Below the pieces are notes generated by a model, which was not told the DNA's origin, ran no database searches, and saw nothing but the letters and a program-made list of their open reading frames with translations. The translations under genes were made by a program, and so were the position numbers. A stretch of DNA of 64,000 nucleotides from Rhodopseudomonas palustris HaA2. Its GTDB lineage: Bacteria > Pseudomonadota > Alphaproteobacteria > Rhizobiales > Xanthobacteraceae. Every line of letters begins with the position of its first letter. Position 1 is the first letter of the stretch. Location of the stretch: assembly GCF_000013365.1 (NCBI RefSeq), contig NC_007778.1:2046001-2110000 (forward strand). Direction: 5' to 3'. Shown piece after piece: positions 26,960 through 38,347 of this stretch.

Positions 26960-29302
26960 TTGCGCCTGATGCAGCTTGCCAGCCAAAAACACGACGCCGA
27001 TCCTGAGATGTCGCCGGCTATCCACGCCGGGCTGGTCGAGTCGCTATTCATGAATCCGGCGCCGATGATCGTCGGCGCGTTCGGGCCCGCGATCGCCGGA
27101 TCGGTGATCGGGTTCGTCACCGGCAATGTCTGGAATTGGCTCTGCGTTCCCCTGTTTGTCCTGGTCGGTATCGCGCGCGCGATGCAGATGCGCCGCTACC
27201 GCGAGCGGAACGCGCCGCTTTCGCAGCACGATGCCGATGTCTGGGAAAAGCGCTACCGGCTTGGCGCGATCACGCACGGCATTTCGCTCGGCATCTGGTC
27301 GTTGGTGGTCCTGCTGGATACGCAGGACACCGGCGCGCACATGCTCTGCATCACCACCGTCGTGGCCTACACATCGGCGGGCGTCGGCCGCACCTTCGGA
27401 CGGCCCAAGATCTTTCATCTCCAGGTGCTGTTGAGCTGCGGACCTTTGATCATCGCGTTGATCATGGTCGGTGGCATCTACTATCTGGCGCTGGCTCTGC
27501 TCAGCACGGTGTTCTTCATCGCCATCCGGCAGGTGACGTCGAGCTTGCAGCGGATCTATCTCGACGCCTGGATCGGTCGGGAGCGGGAGGCGGCGCTGGC
27601 ACACCAGTTCGATACGGCGCTGAACAACATGCCGCACGGCCTGTGCATGTTTCGCGCCGACGGGCGGCTGGCGGTGATGAACAATCGCTTCGCTGAAATG
27701 ATGAAGCTCGGCGGTGCGCTGGCCGAAGGCTCCCCGAGCGCGACCGAGATCGTCGCGACCTGCGTGACGGTGGGCGCCATTTCGGCGTCGAGCGGCCGCC
27801 TGATTCTGTCCGAGATCGACAATTCCCTGGCCGGTGAGATCGTCACCGTCGGCGACGAGCCGGCGCCGCGCTCTTTGTCCTGGACATTCCAGCCGATGCC
27901 CGGCGGCGGCACGGTGGTGCTGGTCGAGGACATCACCGAACGCCGCAACGCCGAAGCGCGCATCGTGCATCTGGCGCGTTACGACGAACTCACCACGTTG
28001 CCGAACCGGGTGCAGTTCCGTGACGAAATCGAACGGATCCTCTCGCTCGAGCACGGCCACGGCAAGACGCGGCTGTCGGCACTGCTGTTCATCGATCTCG
28101 ATCAGTTCAAACAGGTCAACGACACGCTCGGCCATCCCTTGGGCGACCGGCTGCTGTGCGCGGTCGCGGACCGGTTGCGCGACATGCTGCGGCCGGAGGA
28201 CTTCGTGGCGCGGTTCGGCGGCGACGAGTTCGTCGTTTTCCAGCAGAACGTCCGCTCCGACGAGGACGCGGCCGTGCTGGCGCGGCGGATCGTCGAGCGG
28301 CTCAGCGACCGCTATCTGATCGAGCATCACGTCGTCGAGATCGGCGCCTCGATCGGCATCGCGATGACCTCGCCCGGCATTCGCGCCGACATCCTGCTGA
28401 AAAACGCCGACATGGCGCTGTATCGCGCCAAGGCCGACGGCCGCGGCACCTTCTGCTTTTTCCGCGAGGAGATGGCGCACACCGTCGAGGCGCGCCGCAT
28501 TCTCGAACTCGATCTGCGCAAGGCGCTCGCCAACGAGGAGTTCGAGCTCTACTACCAGCCGCTGGTCAATCTCAAGACCGGACGGATCACGACCTGCGAG
28601 GCGCTGCTGCGCTGGAATCATCCGGTGCGCGGCACCGTGTCGCCGGTCGACATCATCCCGGTCGCCGAAGAAATGGGCCTGATCGTCGATCTCGGTCGCT
28701 GGATCCTGCGCAAGGCGTGCATGGAATGTATGATGTGGCCGAAGCAGGTCAGCGTTGCGGTCAACTTCTCCTCGCAGCAATTCCATCAGCGCGATATCCT
28801 CAACGAGGTGCGCTACGCGCTCGAGGTGTCGGGCCTGCCGGCCAGCCGGCTCGAAATCGAGATCACCGAGTCCTCGCTGCTGCGCAACACCCAGTTCACC
28901 CACGACGCGCTCGCGCAATTGCATGGCGAGGGCGTGCGGATCGCGCTCGATGATTTCGGCACCGGCTATTCGAGCCTGAGCTATCTGCACACGTTCCCGC
29001 TGCAGAAGGTCAAGATCGATCGCTCCTTCCTCGAGGGCATCGACAGCGACCGGCCGCTCACGCTGCTGCGTGGCGTGGCGCGGTTGAGCGCCGATCTCGG
29101 CATGTCCGTGGTGGTCGAGGGCATCGAGACCAACGAGCAGCTCGAGCTGATCAGTGCCGACGGCACCGTCACCGAAGCGCAGGGCTATTTGTTCAGCCGC
29201 CCGGTTCCCGCTGCCCGCGTCCGGAAGCTGCTGACCGCCTCGCACGGCGAGCGTCAGAAGGACGGCAAGGTGCTGTCGATTCCGCTCCGCTCCATCGCCT
29301 GA
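26960..29302 (+). CDS. Membrane GGDEF-EAL protein (c-di-GMP cyclase/phosphodiesterase)
   Basis: A 780-residue protein that should make and/or break cyclic di-GMP. The N-terminal half has about six membrane helices (residues 35-200), then a PAS-like segment (ALNNMPHGLCMFRADGRLAV, about 220-240). The GGDEF domain has an intact active site RFGGDEF (about 418-424), and the EAL domain has EALLRW (about 547) plus DDFGTGYSSLSYL and KIDRSF. Both active sites look complete, so it could be bifunctional. The start is TTG at 26960 with AAGGA 4 bases before, or ATG at 26969. It lies between tolB and pal. Confidence 0.93.
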   Translation: MRLMQLASQKHDADPEMSPAIHAGLVESLFMNPAPMIVGAFGPAIAGSVIGFVTGNVWNWLCVPLFVLVGIARAMQMRRYRERNAPLSQHDADVWEKRYRLGAITHGISLGIWSLVVLLDTQDTGAHMLCITTVVAYTSAGVGRTFGRPKIFHLQVLLSCGPLIIALIMVGGIYYLALALLSTVFFIAIRQVTSSLQRIYLDAWIGREREAALAHQFDTALNNMPHGLCMFRADGRLAVMNNRFAEMMKLGGALAEGSPSATEIVATCVTVGAISASSGRLILSEIDNSLAGEIVTVGDEPAPRSLSWTFQPMPGGGTVVLVEDITERRNAEARIVHLARYDELTTLPNRVQFRDEIERILSLEHGHGKTRLSALLFIDLDQFKQVNDTLGHPLGDRLLCAVADRLRDMLRPEDFVARFGGDEFVVFQQNVRSDEDAAVLARRIVERLSDRYLIEHHVVEIGASIGIAMTSPGIRADILLKNADMALYRAKADGRGTFCFFREEMAHTVEARRILELDLRKALANEEFELYYQPLVNLKTGRITTCEALLRWNHPVRGTVSPVDIIPVAEEMGLIVDLGRWILRKACMECMMWPKQVSVAVNFSSQQFHQRDILNEVRYALEVSGLPASRLEIEITESSLLRNTQFTHDALAQLHGEGVRIALDDFGTGYSSLSYLHTFPLQKVKIDRSFLEGIDSDRPLTLLRGVARLSADLGMSVVVEGIETNEQLELISADGTVTEAQGYLFSRPVPAARVRKLLTASHGERQKDGKVLSIPLRSIA

Positions 29303-29382
29303 TCCGACCATCGATCGCCTGAGCCGCGCGGAGATTTCGCAGGTCTGATTAACCCTAACGTTTCAAATGCTTTGCTTCGTCA

Positions 29383-29397
29383 TTAAGGGGCCGTTAA
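29383..29397 (+). promoter_or_regulatory. Perfect CtrA box upstream of the FeeM-like gene
   Basis: TTAA-GGGGCCG-TTAA matches the CtrA consensus at all eight positions, 49 bases before the ATG at 29446. A further TTAACG-TTCGTTAA overlaps its right half, so the site may bind more than one dimer. Confidence 0.6.
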
Positions 29398-29445
29398 CGT
29401 TCGTTAATACGATTTCAGGTACGGTTTTGGGTTAGGGGAATCGAC

Positions 29446-30186
29446 ATGGATGCCGCCCGGCAGGGACAGCAGGAGGGCCGCGTTGCCGTCCGCCGACGTG
29501 AGTTGCTCGACAAGGTCGAGTATCGGCTGGCCGAGACGGACGCCGAGCGCGCCGCGATCTACCGACTGCGGTACCGCGCCTATCTGAAAGAGGGCGCGAT
29601 CGATCCGAACCCCCAGGGCATCGTGTCCGATCGCTATGACAACCTGCCGAACTCCTGGATCTTCGGGATCTTCTTCGAGGGGGAGCTGACCAGCTCGCTC
29701 AGAATCACGGTGGCGTCGCCGGACAATCAGGCTTGTCCGTCGATGGACGTGTTTCCCGATCTGCTCGAGCCTTGGCTTTCGGACGGCAAGGTGATCGTCG
29801 ATCCGACCCGGTTCGTCTCCGATCCCGATCGCACCAATCGGGTGCCCGAGCTCGCTTATCTGACCTTGCGGCTGGCCTATGTGGCTTGCGAGCACTTTCG
29901 TGCCGACATCGGGCTGGCCTCGGTGCGCGCCGAGCACCAGGCTTTCTATCGCCGCGTGTTCATGAGCGCGGTCTGCCCGCCGCGGGTGTATCCTGGCCTG
30001 AAGAAGCCGATCGGGCTGATGGAGATCGATTTCCCCGTCACGCATATGAAGGTGTTTGCGCGCTATCCGTTCTTGCGCTCGACGGCCTTCGAACGACACA
30101 AGCTGTTCACGCGGACGACGGCGCGATCCGCGTCGCCCCGGCTCGCCGAGGTTCCCTTCGCCACGATCGACCACCAGCACATCTAG
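29446..30186 (+). CDS. FeeM/LuxI-fold N-acyltransferase (N-acyl amino acid synthase-like)
   Basis: A 246-residue GNAT-fold protein of the FeeM-like N-acyl amino acid synthase group, related to autoinducer synthases. Motifs: YRLAETDAERAAIYRLRYRAY (given as residues about 26-46), then IVSDRYDNLPNSWIFGIFFE and ASLRITV-like TSSLRITVA, then VDPTRFV. The LuxI-type Arg-Tyr-x-x-Phe/Tyr pattern at the start is recognisable. It would join an acyl chain (from acyl-ACP) to an amino acid or amine, making a lipid or signal. The final codon runs into TAG supplied by a repeat element (see 30183-30387). No luxR is adjacent. Confidence 0.8.
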   Translation: MDAARQGQQEGRVAVRRRELLDKVEYRLAETDAERAAIYRLRYRAYLKEGAIDPNPQGIVSDRYDNLPNSWIFGIFFEGELTSSLRITVASPDNQACPSMDVFPDLLEPWLSDGKVIVDPTRFVSDPDRTNRVPELAYLTLRLAYVACEHFRADIGLASVRAEHQAFYRRVFMSAVCPPRVYPGLKKPIGLMEIDFPVTHMKVFARYPFLRSTAFERHKLFTRTTARSASPRLAEVPFATIDHQHI

Positions 30187-30387
30187 AGCAGTTCTGCTTT
30201 TGATGGAATCACCGCCGTCATCCTGAGGTGCCCGCTGGGCCGCGCCATGCGCGGTCCAGCGGCCTCGAAGGATGAGCCGCAGGTGCCTTGGCCGCATCCT
30301 TCGAGGCTCGCTGCGCTCGCACCTCAGGATGACGACTCCGCACGCGAGAATGCCGCGTTGCTTCAATCAAGCGATGAAGTGCTCTAG
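30183..30387. repeat. MITE-like repeat with CTAGAGCA terminal inverted repeats
   Basis: A 205-base element bounded by perfect 8-bp inverted repeats, CTAGAGCA and TGCTCTAG. Inside are GTCATCCTGAGGTGCCCGCT, two GCCTCGAAGGATG / CATCCTTCGAGGC hairpins and CTCAGGATGACGACTCCGCA. The same core and the same flanking arms occur at 19066-19291. The left end provides the TAG stop of the FeeM-like gene. Confidence 0.85.
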
Positions 30388-30744
30388 ACGGCCTGTCTTG
30401 CGAACGTTGATCCCGCGCCGCGCAGCTTCGGAGCTGTGGCGGCCGGTGCATCGTCGCTTGCGCAGGTGCGACTCGACGATGGCTGCGGCCATTGCCAGGC
30501 GGGGCGGAAGGCCGCCCAATGGTCATTCGGGCGTACCCGATCCCCGAAGTGTCATCGGACCGCGCGCCCGGCCTTCACCGTCGCGCCACATTTACACCCC
30601 ATTAACCATTGCGATTGCTTTTCGCCGATCGGGGGCTTTTGATCGGAGCCGGCAAGGTCTCGTCAAGGTTGACGGAACGTTCGCTTAACCATCGCCCTGT
30701 AGACCGGATGACAGTCCGAATATCGCGAGCGTGGAGGCTCCGGA
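30388..30744. promoter_or_regulatory. Region upstream of pal with two TTAACCAT half-boxes
   Basis: No gene is apparent. TTAACCAT, a CtrA-type half-site, occurs at 30602-30609 and 30685-30692, 50-140 bases before pal. Since tolB is 4 kb away and a repeat lies upstream, pal must have its own promoter here. Confidence 0.4.
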
Positions 30745-31242
30745 ATGACACATCAGAAGCGAATCCTCCAGGGATTGAAGCTGGCCGCGGTGCTCGCGGT
30801 GGCCCTGTCGATGGGGGCTTGCGCCAATAACAAGACGGGTCTCGGTGCCGACGGCGCGATGGCCAGCGCGGCGAGCCCGGGAAGCCAGCAGGATTTCGTG
30901 GTCAATGTCGGCGATCGCGTGTTCTTCGAAAGCGATCAGACCGATCTGTCGCCGCAGGCGATCGCGACGCTCGACAAGCAGGCCCAGTGGCTGCAGAGCT
31001 ACAACCGGTACTCGTTCACGATCGAGGGCCATGCCGACGAGCGCGGCACCCGCGAGTACAACATCGCGCTGGGCGCGCGTCGTGCGCAGTCGGTCCGCAA
31101 CTATCTCGCCTCGCGCGGGATCGACCCGTCGCGGATGCGGACGATTTCCTACGGCAAGGAACGTCCGGTCGCGGTCTGCAACGACATCTCGTGCTGGTCG
31201 CAGAACCGCCGCGCGGTGACGGTCCTCAACGCCGGCGCCTGA
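30745..31242 (+). CDS. pal: Peptidoglycan-associated lipoprotein Pal
   Basis: Outer-membrane lipoprotein that binds peptidoglycan and TolB, 165 residues. Lipobox LSMGAC (Cys at about residue 27) follows a signal peptide. The OmpA-like domain has RVFFESDQTDLSPQAIATLDKQ, IEGHADERGTREYNIALGARRAQSV (about residues 92-117), and the closing YGKERPVAVC...NRRAV. A strong terminator follows, so it may be transcribed separately from cpoB in part. Confidence 0.97.
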   Translation: MTHQKRILQGLKLAAVLAVALSMGACANNKTGLGADGAMASAASPGSQQDFVVNVGDRVFFESDQTDLSPQAIATLDKQAQWLQSYNRYSFTIEGHADERGTREYNIALGARRAQSVRNYLASRGIDPSRMRTISYGKERPVAVCNDISCWSQNRRAVTVLNAGA

Positions 31243-31266
31243 GCGCGACCGCGTTCGAACAGATGC

Positions 31267-31292
31267 AACGGCGCCTTCGGGCGCCGTTTTTG
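31267..31292 (+). terminator. Rho-independent terminator after pal
   Basis: AACGGCGCC-TTCG-GGCGCCGTT stem with a stable TTCG loop, followed by TTTTGCTT, about 25 bases after the pal stop. Confidence 0.85.
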
Positions 31293-31410
31293 CTTGTGAT
31301 TGCGAGATGCCTGCGACCGTCCGCCGTTCCGCCAGTCACATTTTTGGCGTAGTCCAGCGGTCAATCCGGCGCTACTAATCTGGCGCGCCATCCCCAACCG
31401 TCGGGCCCCG

Positions 31411-32376
31411 ATGTCACCCATTCATGCCCTTTCTGCGCGCAGCCTCGCGGTGTTCGCGATGCTCGCTTTCGCCGCTCCCGCGCTGGCCCAGCAATATGGC
31501 GGCGAGGTCGATCCCGAAATCCGCATCCAGCAGCTCGAAGAGCGGTTGCGCACGCTGACCGGGCAGAACGAGGAGCTGCAGTATCGCAACCGCCGGCTGG
31601 AAGATCAGGTCCGGCAATTGCAAAGCGGTGCAGGGGTTCAGCCGGCCGCACCCGGCAACGCCGCGCCGCCGCCGGCTGCCGCTGCGCAGCAACCTTCTGT
31701 CTACGGCCAGCCGCCGCAGGCACCGATCGTGCAGGATCAGCCGGTGGCGCCGCCGGCGACCGGCCGCCGCCGGGGCGATGCGTTCGATCCGAGCCAGAAC
31801 CCGAACGCGCCCGGCGTGCCGCGGGCGCTCGGCGGCGGACAATTGCCGGTCCCGGCCGAGCAAAGCGGGGTGGCGGGCGCGCCGCTCGACCTGTCGAACA
31901 ATTCGGGCGGTCGCTATCCCGACGCCGGCGCGCCGCCGCAACCGGCGCCGAGCGCTGCGGCCGGGGGCGGGCTGACGACGCTGCCGCCATCGGCCAGCCC
32001 GCGCGACGAGTTCGATCTCGGCATCGGCTACATGCAGCGCCGCGACTACGCGCTCGCCGAGGAGACGATGCGCAACTTCGCCAGCAAATATCCCAACGAC
32101 GCCCTGACGCCGGACTCGCAATACTGGCTCGGCGAGAGCTTCTTCCAGCGCCAGATGTATCGCGACGCGGCGGAAGCCTTCCTCGCGGTCACCAGCAAAT
32201 ACGACAAGTCGGCGAAGGCGCCCGATGCGCTGCTGCGGCTCGGCCAGTCGCTGTCGGCGCTGAAGGAAAAGGAAGCCGCCTGCGCCGCGCTGGGCGAGAT
32301 CGGCCGCAAATATCCGAAGGCATCGGCCGGCGTGAAGAAGGCGGTCGACACCGAGCAGAAGAAGCTTAAGTGCTAG
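31411..32376 (+). CDS. cpoB: Cell division coordinator CpoB (YbgF)
   Basis: Periplasmic protein that links Tol-Pal to peptidoglycan synthesis at the septum. The 321-residue protein has a signal peptide (ALAQQ cleavage near residue 26), a short trimeric coiled coil (IQQLEERLRTLTGQNEELQY), a long Pro/Gly/Ala linker (residues about 75-205), and a TPR-like domain (DEFDLGIGYMQRRDYALAEE, then WLGESFFQRQMYRDAAEAFL). The linker is longer than in E. coli. I chose the ATG at 31411 because it yields the signal peptide directly. It follows pal, as usual. Confidence 0.92.
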   Translation: MSPIHALSARSLAVFAMLAFAAPALAQQYGGEVDPEIRIQQLEERLRTLTGQNEELQYRNRRLEDQVRQLQSGAGVQPAAPGNAAPPPAAAAQQPSVYGQPPQAPIVQDQPVAPPATGRRRGDAFDPSQNPNAPGVPRALGGGQLPVPAEQSGVAGAPLDLSNNSGGRYPDAGAPPQPAPSAAAGGGLTTLPPSASPRDEFDLGIGYMQRRDYALAEETMRNFASKYPNDALTPDSQYWLGESFFQRQMYRDAAEAFLAVTSKYDKSAKAPDALLRLGQSLSALKEKEAACAALGEIGRKYPKASAGVKKAVDTEQKKLKC

Positions 32377-32427
32377 GCTGACGAGAGCCCCGGCCGCGCC
32401 GGGCTCGATTCGAGGCTTGCGCTGCCG

Positions 32428-33468
32428 ATGTCCGGGACTGACGAAGCGCCGATTTCGGCGCGCGAGGCTTCGAGCCTGTTCGCCGATTGGAAGGCGGTGC
32501 CTGCGATCGTGCTCGCGGTCTCCGGCGGGCCGGACTCGCTGGCGCTGATGTGGCTCGCCGCGCGCTGGCGCAAGGCGCGCAAGCGCGGGCCCGCGCTGTT
32601 CGTCGTCACCATCGACCACGGCCTGCGGCCGGAAGCGGCCCGCGAGGCGCGGTCGGTCAAGCAGTTCGCGCGCACGCTCGGTCTGCCGCACCGGACGCTG
32701 CGCTGGACCGGCGACAAGCCCGCGACGGGCCTGCCGGCGGCGGCGCGCGCGGCGCGCTATCGGCTGCTGGCCAAGGCGGCGAAAGCGGTCGGCGCGGCGC
32801 ATATCATGACCGCGCACACCCGCGACGATCAGGCCGAGACCGTGCTGATGCGGCTGTCCCGCGGCAGCGGCATCGCCGGCCTGGCCGCGATGCCGCGCGA
32901 GACGGCACGCGACGGCGCCGTGCTGGTCCGTCCGTTGCTCGACGTGTCGAAACAGCGCCTGGTGGCGACGCTCGACAGGGCGAAGATCGGATTCGCGGTC
33001 GACCCGAGCAATGCCGATCCCCGGTTCACCCGCCCCCGTCTGCGCGAATTGATGCCGCTGCTGGCCGCCGAGGGATGCGATTCGCGCAATTTGGCGCGGC
33101 TCGCCGCCCGCGCCGCCCGCGCCGAAGCCGCGCTGGAGCTGCTGGTCGATGGCGCGGAGCGATTTCTGGCGGTGCGCAGCGCGGGCCATCCGCCACAGAG
33201 CTTCGATGCCTCGGTATTCTACGCGTTAAACGCGGAAATCCGGATTCGGTTGTTGCTACGTGCGATCGGCCGCGTCGGCCGGGAAGGCCGGCCTGAACTC
33301 GGCAAGGTCGAGGCATTGGCCGCCGCGCTTCAATCGGCCGCCGCCAAGCCGGCCGCCAAACCGGGGCAAATCAAGCTGAAACAAACGCTTGCCGGGGCCA
33401 TCATCACTTTGACACCAGTTTGCCTGAAGTTTGCCGCAGCGCCGATGCGGCGGCGGAAGACGGGCTGA
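32428..33468 (+). CDS. tilS: tRNA(Ile)-lysidine synthetase TilS
   Basis: Cytoplasmic enzyme that converts C34 of the CAU-anticodon tRNA-Ile to lysidine, so the tRNA reads AUA. The PP-loop SGGPDS (S32-S37) is intact, with IDHGLRPEAAREA and HTRDDQAETVLMRLSRGSG further on. It is 346 residues, shorter than E. coli TilS, lacking much of the C-terminal domain, as is common in this group. It lies between cpoB and ftsH, the conserved order in Rhizobiales (ftsH follows tilS). Confidence 0.95.
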   Translation: MSGTDEAPISAREASSLFADWKAVPAIVLAVSGGPDSLALMWLAARWRKARKRGPALFVVTIDHGLRPEAAREARSVKQFARTLGLPHRTLRWTGDKPATGLPAAARAARYRLLAKAAKAVGAAHIMTAHTRDDQAETVLMRLSRGSGIAGLAAMPRETARDGAVLVRPLLDVSKQRLVATLDRAKIGFAVDPSNADPRFTRPRLRELMPLLAAEGCDSRNLARLAARAARAEAALELLVDGAERFLAVRSAGHPPQSFDASVFYALNAEIRIRLLLRAIGRVGREGRPELGKVEALAAALQSAAAKPAAKPGQIKLKQTLAGAIITLTPVCLKFAAAPMRRRKTG

Positions 33469-33679
33469 TCCCGATCGCATTTGCGTTCCGGCGGCTGTCT
33501 CATCGGCCGAACTCTCTGTGATTTGAGCCGCGGGAGCGCCGAAATGCGCTAAATAGTCCTGAACGGTTCTCTTGGCAGGCGACCGTGTGACACCTAGATT
33601 GTGCATTGGCCGGTCCGAGGACAGTCTCGCGGCACCCGGGCCAAAGGATCGCGATCCGCGCGACCGATAAGGAAGATCG

Positions 33680-35596
<1,917 letters not shown>

Positions 35597-35620
35597 CCGC
35601 CGGCCGATCCGAGAAACTGC

Positions 35621-35646
35621 AAAACGCGGCGGAGACGCCGCGTTTT
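35621..35646 (+). terminator. Rho-independent terminator after ftsH
   Basis: AAAACGCGGCG-GAGA-CGCCGCGTTTT perfect 11-bp stem with a T-run in the 3' arm, 25 bases after the ftsH stop. Confidence 0.88.
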
Positions 35647-35747
35647 GTCGTGTGTGGACAGGTCTGCGCCGGAAGCATCGATCGCCTGGCGGCCTGAATT
35701 TTGCCTGAGCTTGTGCGAGGATTTCTGGCCGCGCTCCGGAGACCGCC

Positions 35748-36767
35748 ATGCCCCGCGATCGTTGTGACCCGAGCTTGGCCCCGCTGCTGGGGTCGGCATT
35801 GCTGAACATCTATGCGCTCTCGCGCGGCACCGAAGTCGGCCGGTTTCAGCAGGCCGCTTTGCAGCGCGTGGCCGAAGACCTTCCTTTCCATTCTGCATGG
35901 TGGGGCATGGCGCAGGCCCAGCCCGGTGGCGGTTTTGCCCTGCACAGTTCGTTTCGCTACGCGCTCCCGGAACATTTCGTTGCGAGTTGGGAGAAGGTTG
36001 CGCTGGACGACGACGTGGCGCGCACGGTCGCGGCGAGGCCAGGCGCGACAGGGCGATTTTCGCGGGATGATCTCGGCCGCACCCGCGGTTTGGCGCAGAT
36101 GTCGGAGCGGTACGATATCGGCAGCATTCTCTCGACGGTCATCTTTGATCGCCGGCTCGGCGTCGCTACTTTTCTGTCGCTGTATCGGCGGGTGACGGCG
36201 CCTGGCTTCGGCGAGGCCGAGCGCGACTTCAAGGAGTTGCTGATGCCGCATCTGACCGCGGCGTGGCACGCCAATTGGCTACAGCATTTCGACGGGCTGC
36301 GAAGCATCGACGAGCATCGCGGTGCCGGCTTGGCGCTGGCTGATCGTCGCGGCATTCTGCATATCGCCGACGCCAGCTTCGCCGAACTGATGCGCTGCGA
36401 ATGGGCGGGCTGGAACGGGCCCGCATTGCCGCCAGCCGTGCTCGCCAGTGCCGGAGGCGAGGCTGCGTATCAAGGGCGCGGGCTCCGCGTCGGCAGTTCG
36501 CGTGAGGGTGATCTGATCGTGTTCCACGCCCGGCCGCGGACGCCACTCGACCTCCTGTCCACGCGAGAGGCCGAGATCGCGGCGTGCTACGGGCTCGGAC
36601 TATCCTACAAGGAAATCGCCGCCCGCCTGGCGTGCTCGCCCTATACTGTGCGTCATCATCTGCGCGGCATCTACGACAAGCTCGGCGTCTCCAACAAGGC
36701 GGCGCTCGCCCGCCTCGCCGGGCAGATCGCGGCGCAGCCCTCGGCGGGTGGAACATCTGACCGATAG
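35748..36767 (+). CDS. LuxR-type (HTH) transcriptional regulator
   Basis: A 339-residue regulator with an unassigned N-terminal sensor region and a C-terminal LuxR HTH: LSTREAEIAACYGLGLSYKE, then IAARLACSPYTVRHHLRGIY and DKLGVSNKAALARL (about residues 268-325). The N-terminal half has no acyl-homoserine-lactone domain I can identify. It lies just upstream of an amidase gene in the same direction (70-bp gap), so it may control it. The DNA-binding part is certain; the signal is unknown. Confidence 0.88.
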   Translation: MPRDRCDPSLAPLLGSALLNIYALSRGTEVGRFQQAALQRVAEDLPFHSAWWGMAQAQPGGGFALHSSFRYALPEHFVASWEKVALDDDVARTVAARPGATGRFSRDDLGRTRGLAQMSERYDIGSILSTVIFDRRLGVATFLSLYRRVTAPGFGEAERDFKELLMPHLTAAWHANWLQHFDGLRSIDEHRGAGLALADRRGILHIADASFAELMRCEWAGWNGPALPPAVLASAGGEAAYQGRGLRVGSSREGDLIVFHARPRTPLDLLSTREAEIAACYGLGLSYKEIAARLACSPYTVRHHLRGIYDKLGVSNKAALARLAGQIAAQPSAGGTSDR

Positions 36768-36837
36768 TCCCGCGGGTCCTTCTGCCTAGCATTCGCAAGA
36801 AGCTGCCAAGGCGGCGGCGATTTGCGGAGGCGAGGGA

Positions 36838-38289
36838 ATGGCTCTGACATTGGACGAATATGCGGCGCAGGACGGCCTCGGGCTCGCCGCGCTGGTTCGC
36901 AGCGGCGACGTCAGCGCCGCCGAATTGGCCGCCACGGCGCAGCGGGCGATCGCGGCGCTCAATCCCACCATCAATGCCGTCATCGGCGAGGTGCCCGCAG
37001 CGTTGCATGCGCCGGCTGCCGAAACCGAGGCCGCTTCTTTTCACGGCGTTCCGTTCCTGATCAAGGATCTGGTGATGCACGCCGAAGGCGTCGCCTGCGA
37101 TATGGGGAGCCGCTTCGTGCACGGCAGTTTCGTCTCCCCGCACGACACCGAACTGATGCGGCGCTTCAAGGCCGCCGGGCTGATGACGCTCGGCCGCACC
37201 AACACGCCCGAGATGGGCTTCAGCATTTCGACTGAGCCGGTGCTGTATGGCCCGACCCGCAATCCGTGGGACCTGACCCGCTCGGCCGGAGGCTCCAGCG
37301 GAGGATCGGCCGCAGCAGTGGCCGCCGGTCTCGTCCCAGTGGCGCATGCCAATGACGGCGGCGGGTCGATCCGTATCCCGGCAGCCTGTTGCGGCGTGGT
37401 CGGCCTCAAGCCGACGCGCGGCCGGACGCCCACCGGGCCCGAATTCGGCCAACCGCTGAAAGGCATGGGCATCGAGCATGTGGTCACCCGCACGGTGCGC
37501 GATTGCGCCGCGCTGCTCGATGCGGTGCAGGGGCCCGGCGTCGGCGATCCGTTCGAAATTCCGCCGCCGGCGCGTCCCTATCTGCAGGAGGTCGGCGTCG
37601 AGCCGGGCCGGCTGCGGATCGCCTTCTCGCTCGCCGGCGTGATGCAGGCCAAGATCGACCCGGAGATGCGCGACGCGTTGCTTCAGGTGGCCAAGCATCT
37701 CGAGCAGCTCGGCCATCACGTCGAAGAAGCTTCGCCGGTGTTCGACGAGGCGCAGTTCCACACCGCCAACCTGACCTATTGGTGCGGCTTCCTTGCCGCT
37801 GGCATCCTTGGCGTGGGTCAGTTCAACGGCCGGACGCCGTCGTCGGAGCTGCTCGAAGCGACGACGCTGGCTTGCTACGAGCGCGGCCTCGCTCTGACGT
37901 TGGTCGACGGCGAAATCGCCGACGCCTTCACCAACATGGTGTGCCGCAGCGTCGCTCCGTTCTTCCGCCAATACGACGTCCTGCTGACGCCGACGATGGC
38001 GGCTGCGGCGCTCCCGCTCGGCTTCGCCAATGGCGACGACGCCTCGCTGGGCGCACAGGGCTGGTACGATCGTCTGTTCCGCCACGCGCCGTTCACCGCG
38101 CTCTACAACATGACTGGCCAGCCCGCGATCAGCCTGCCACTCTGTTCCGATCGCGAAGGGCGTCCGCTCGGCATGCAGTTCGTCGCGCGTTTCGGCGCTG
38201 AGGACCTGCTGATCCGGCTCGCGGCGCAGCTCGAGCAATCAATGCCCTGGAAGCAGCGACGGCCCGGCGTTTACGTTGGAGCGGTGTGA
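36838..38289 (+). CDS. Amidase signature family enzyme
   Basis: A 483-residue cytoplasmic amidohydrolase of the amidase signature family. The catalytic triad Ser-cisSer-Lys is complete: K76 in FLIKDL, S153 in [13 protein letters not shown], and S177 in [12 protein letters not shown]; the 24-residue Ser-Ser spacing is that of the family. Substrate cannot be read from sequence; it resembles aryl/aliphatic amide hydrolases rather than GatA because no gatC or gatB is near. GGAGGCGAGGGA precedes the ATG. Confidence 0.92.
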   Translation: MALTLDEYAAQDGLGLAALVRSGDVSAAELAATAQRAIAALNPTINAVIGEVPAALHAPAAETEAASFHGVPFLIKDLVMHAEGVACDMGSRFVHGSFVSPHDTELMRRFKAAGLMTLGRTNTPEMGFSISTEPVLYGPTRNPWDLTRSAGGSSGGSAAAVAAGLVPVAHANDGGGSIRIPAACCGVVGLKPTRGRTPTGPEFGQPLKGMGIEHVVTRTVRDCAALLDAVQGPGVGDPFEIPPPARPYLQEVGVEPGRLRIAFSLAGVMQAKIDPEMRDALLQVAKHLEQLGHHVEEASPVFDEAQFHTANLTYWCGFLAAGILGVGQFNGRTPSSELLEATTLACYERGLALTLVDGEIADAFTNMVCRSVAPFFRQYDVLLTPTMAAAALPLGFANGDDASLGAQGWYDRLFRHAPFTALYNMTGQPAISLPLCSDREGRPLGMQFVARFGAEDLLIRLAAQLEQSMPWKQRRPGVYVGAV

Positions 38290-38347
38290 CGCGACTAGGT
38301 CGGTTGGACCGGGGCCGAAAGGTCCCGGCCTTCGCATCGCGTGTGGG

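Noticed and set aside
27044..29311. A 755-codon minus-strand frame opposite the GGDEF-EAL gene
   Set aside because: Shadow of the plus-strand gene, without motifs and with atypical composition.
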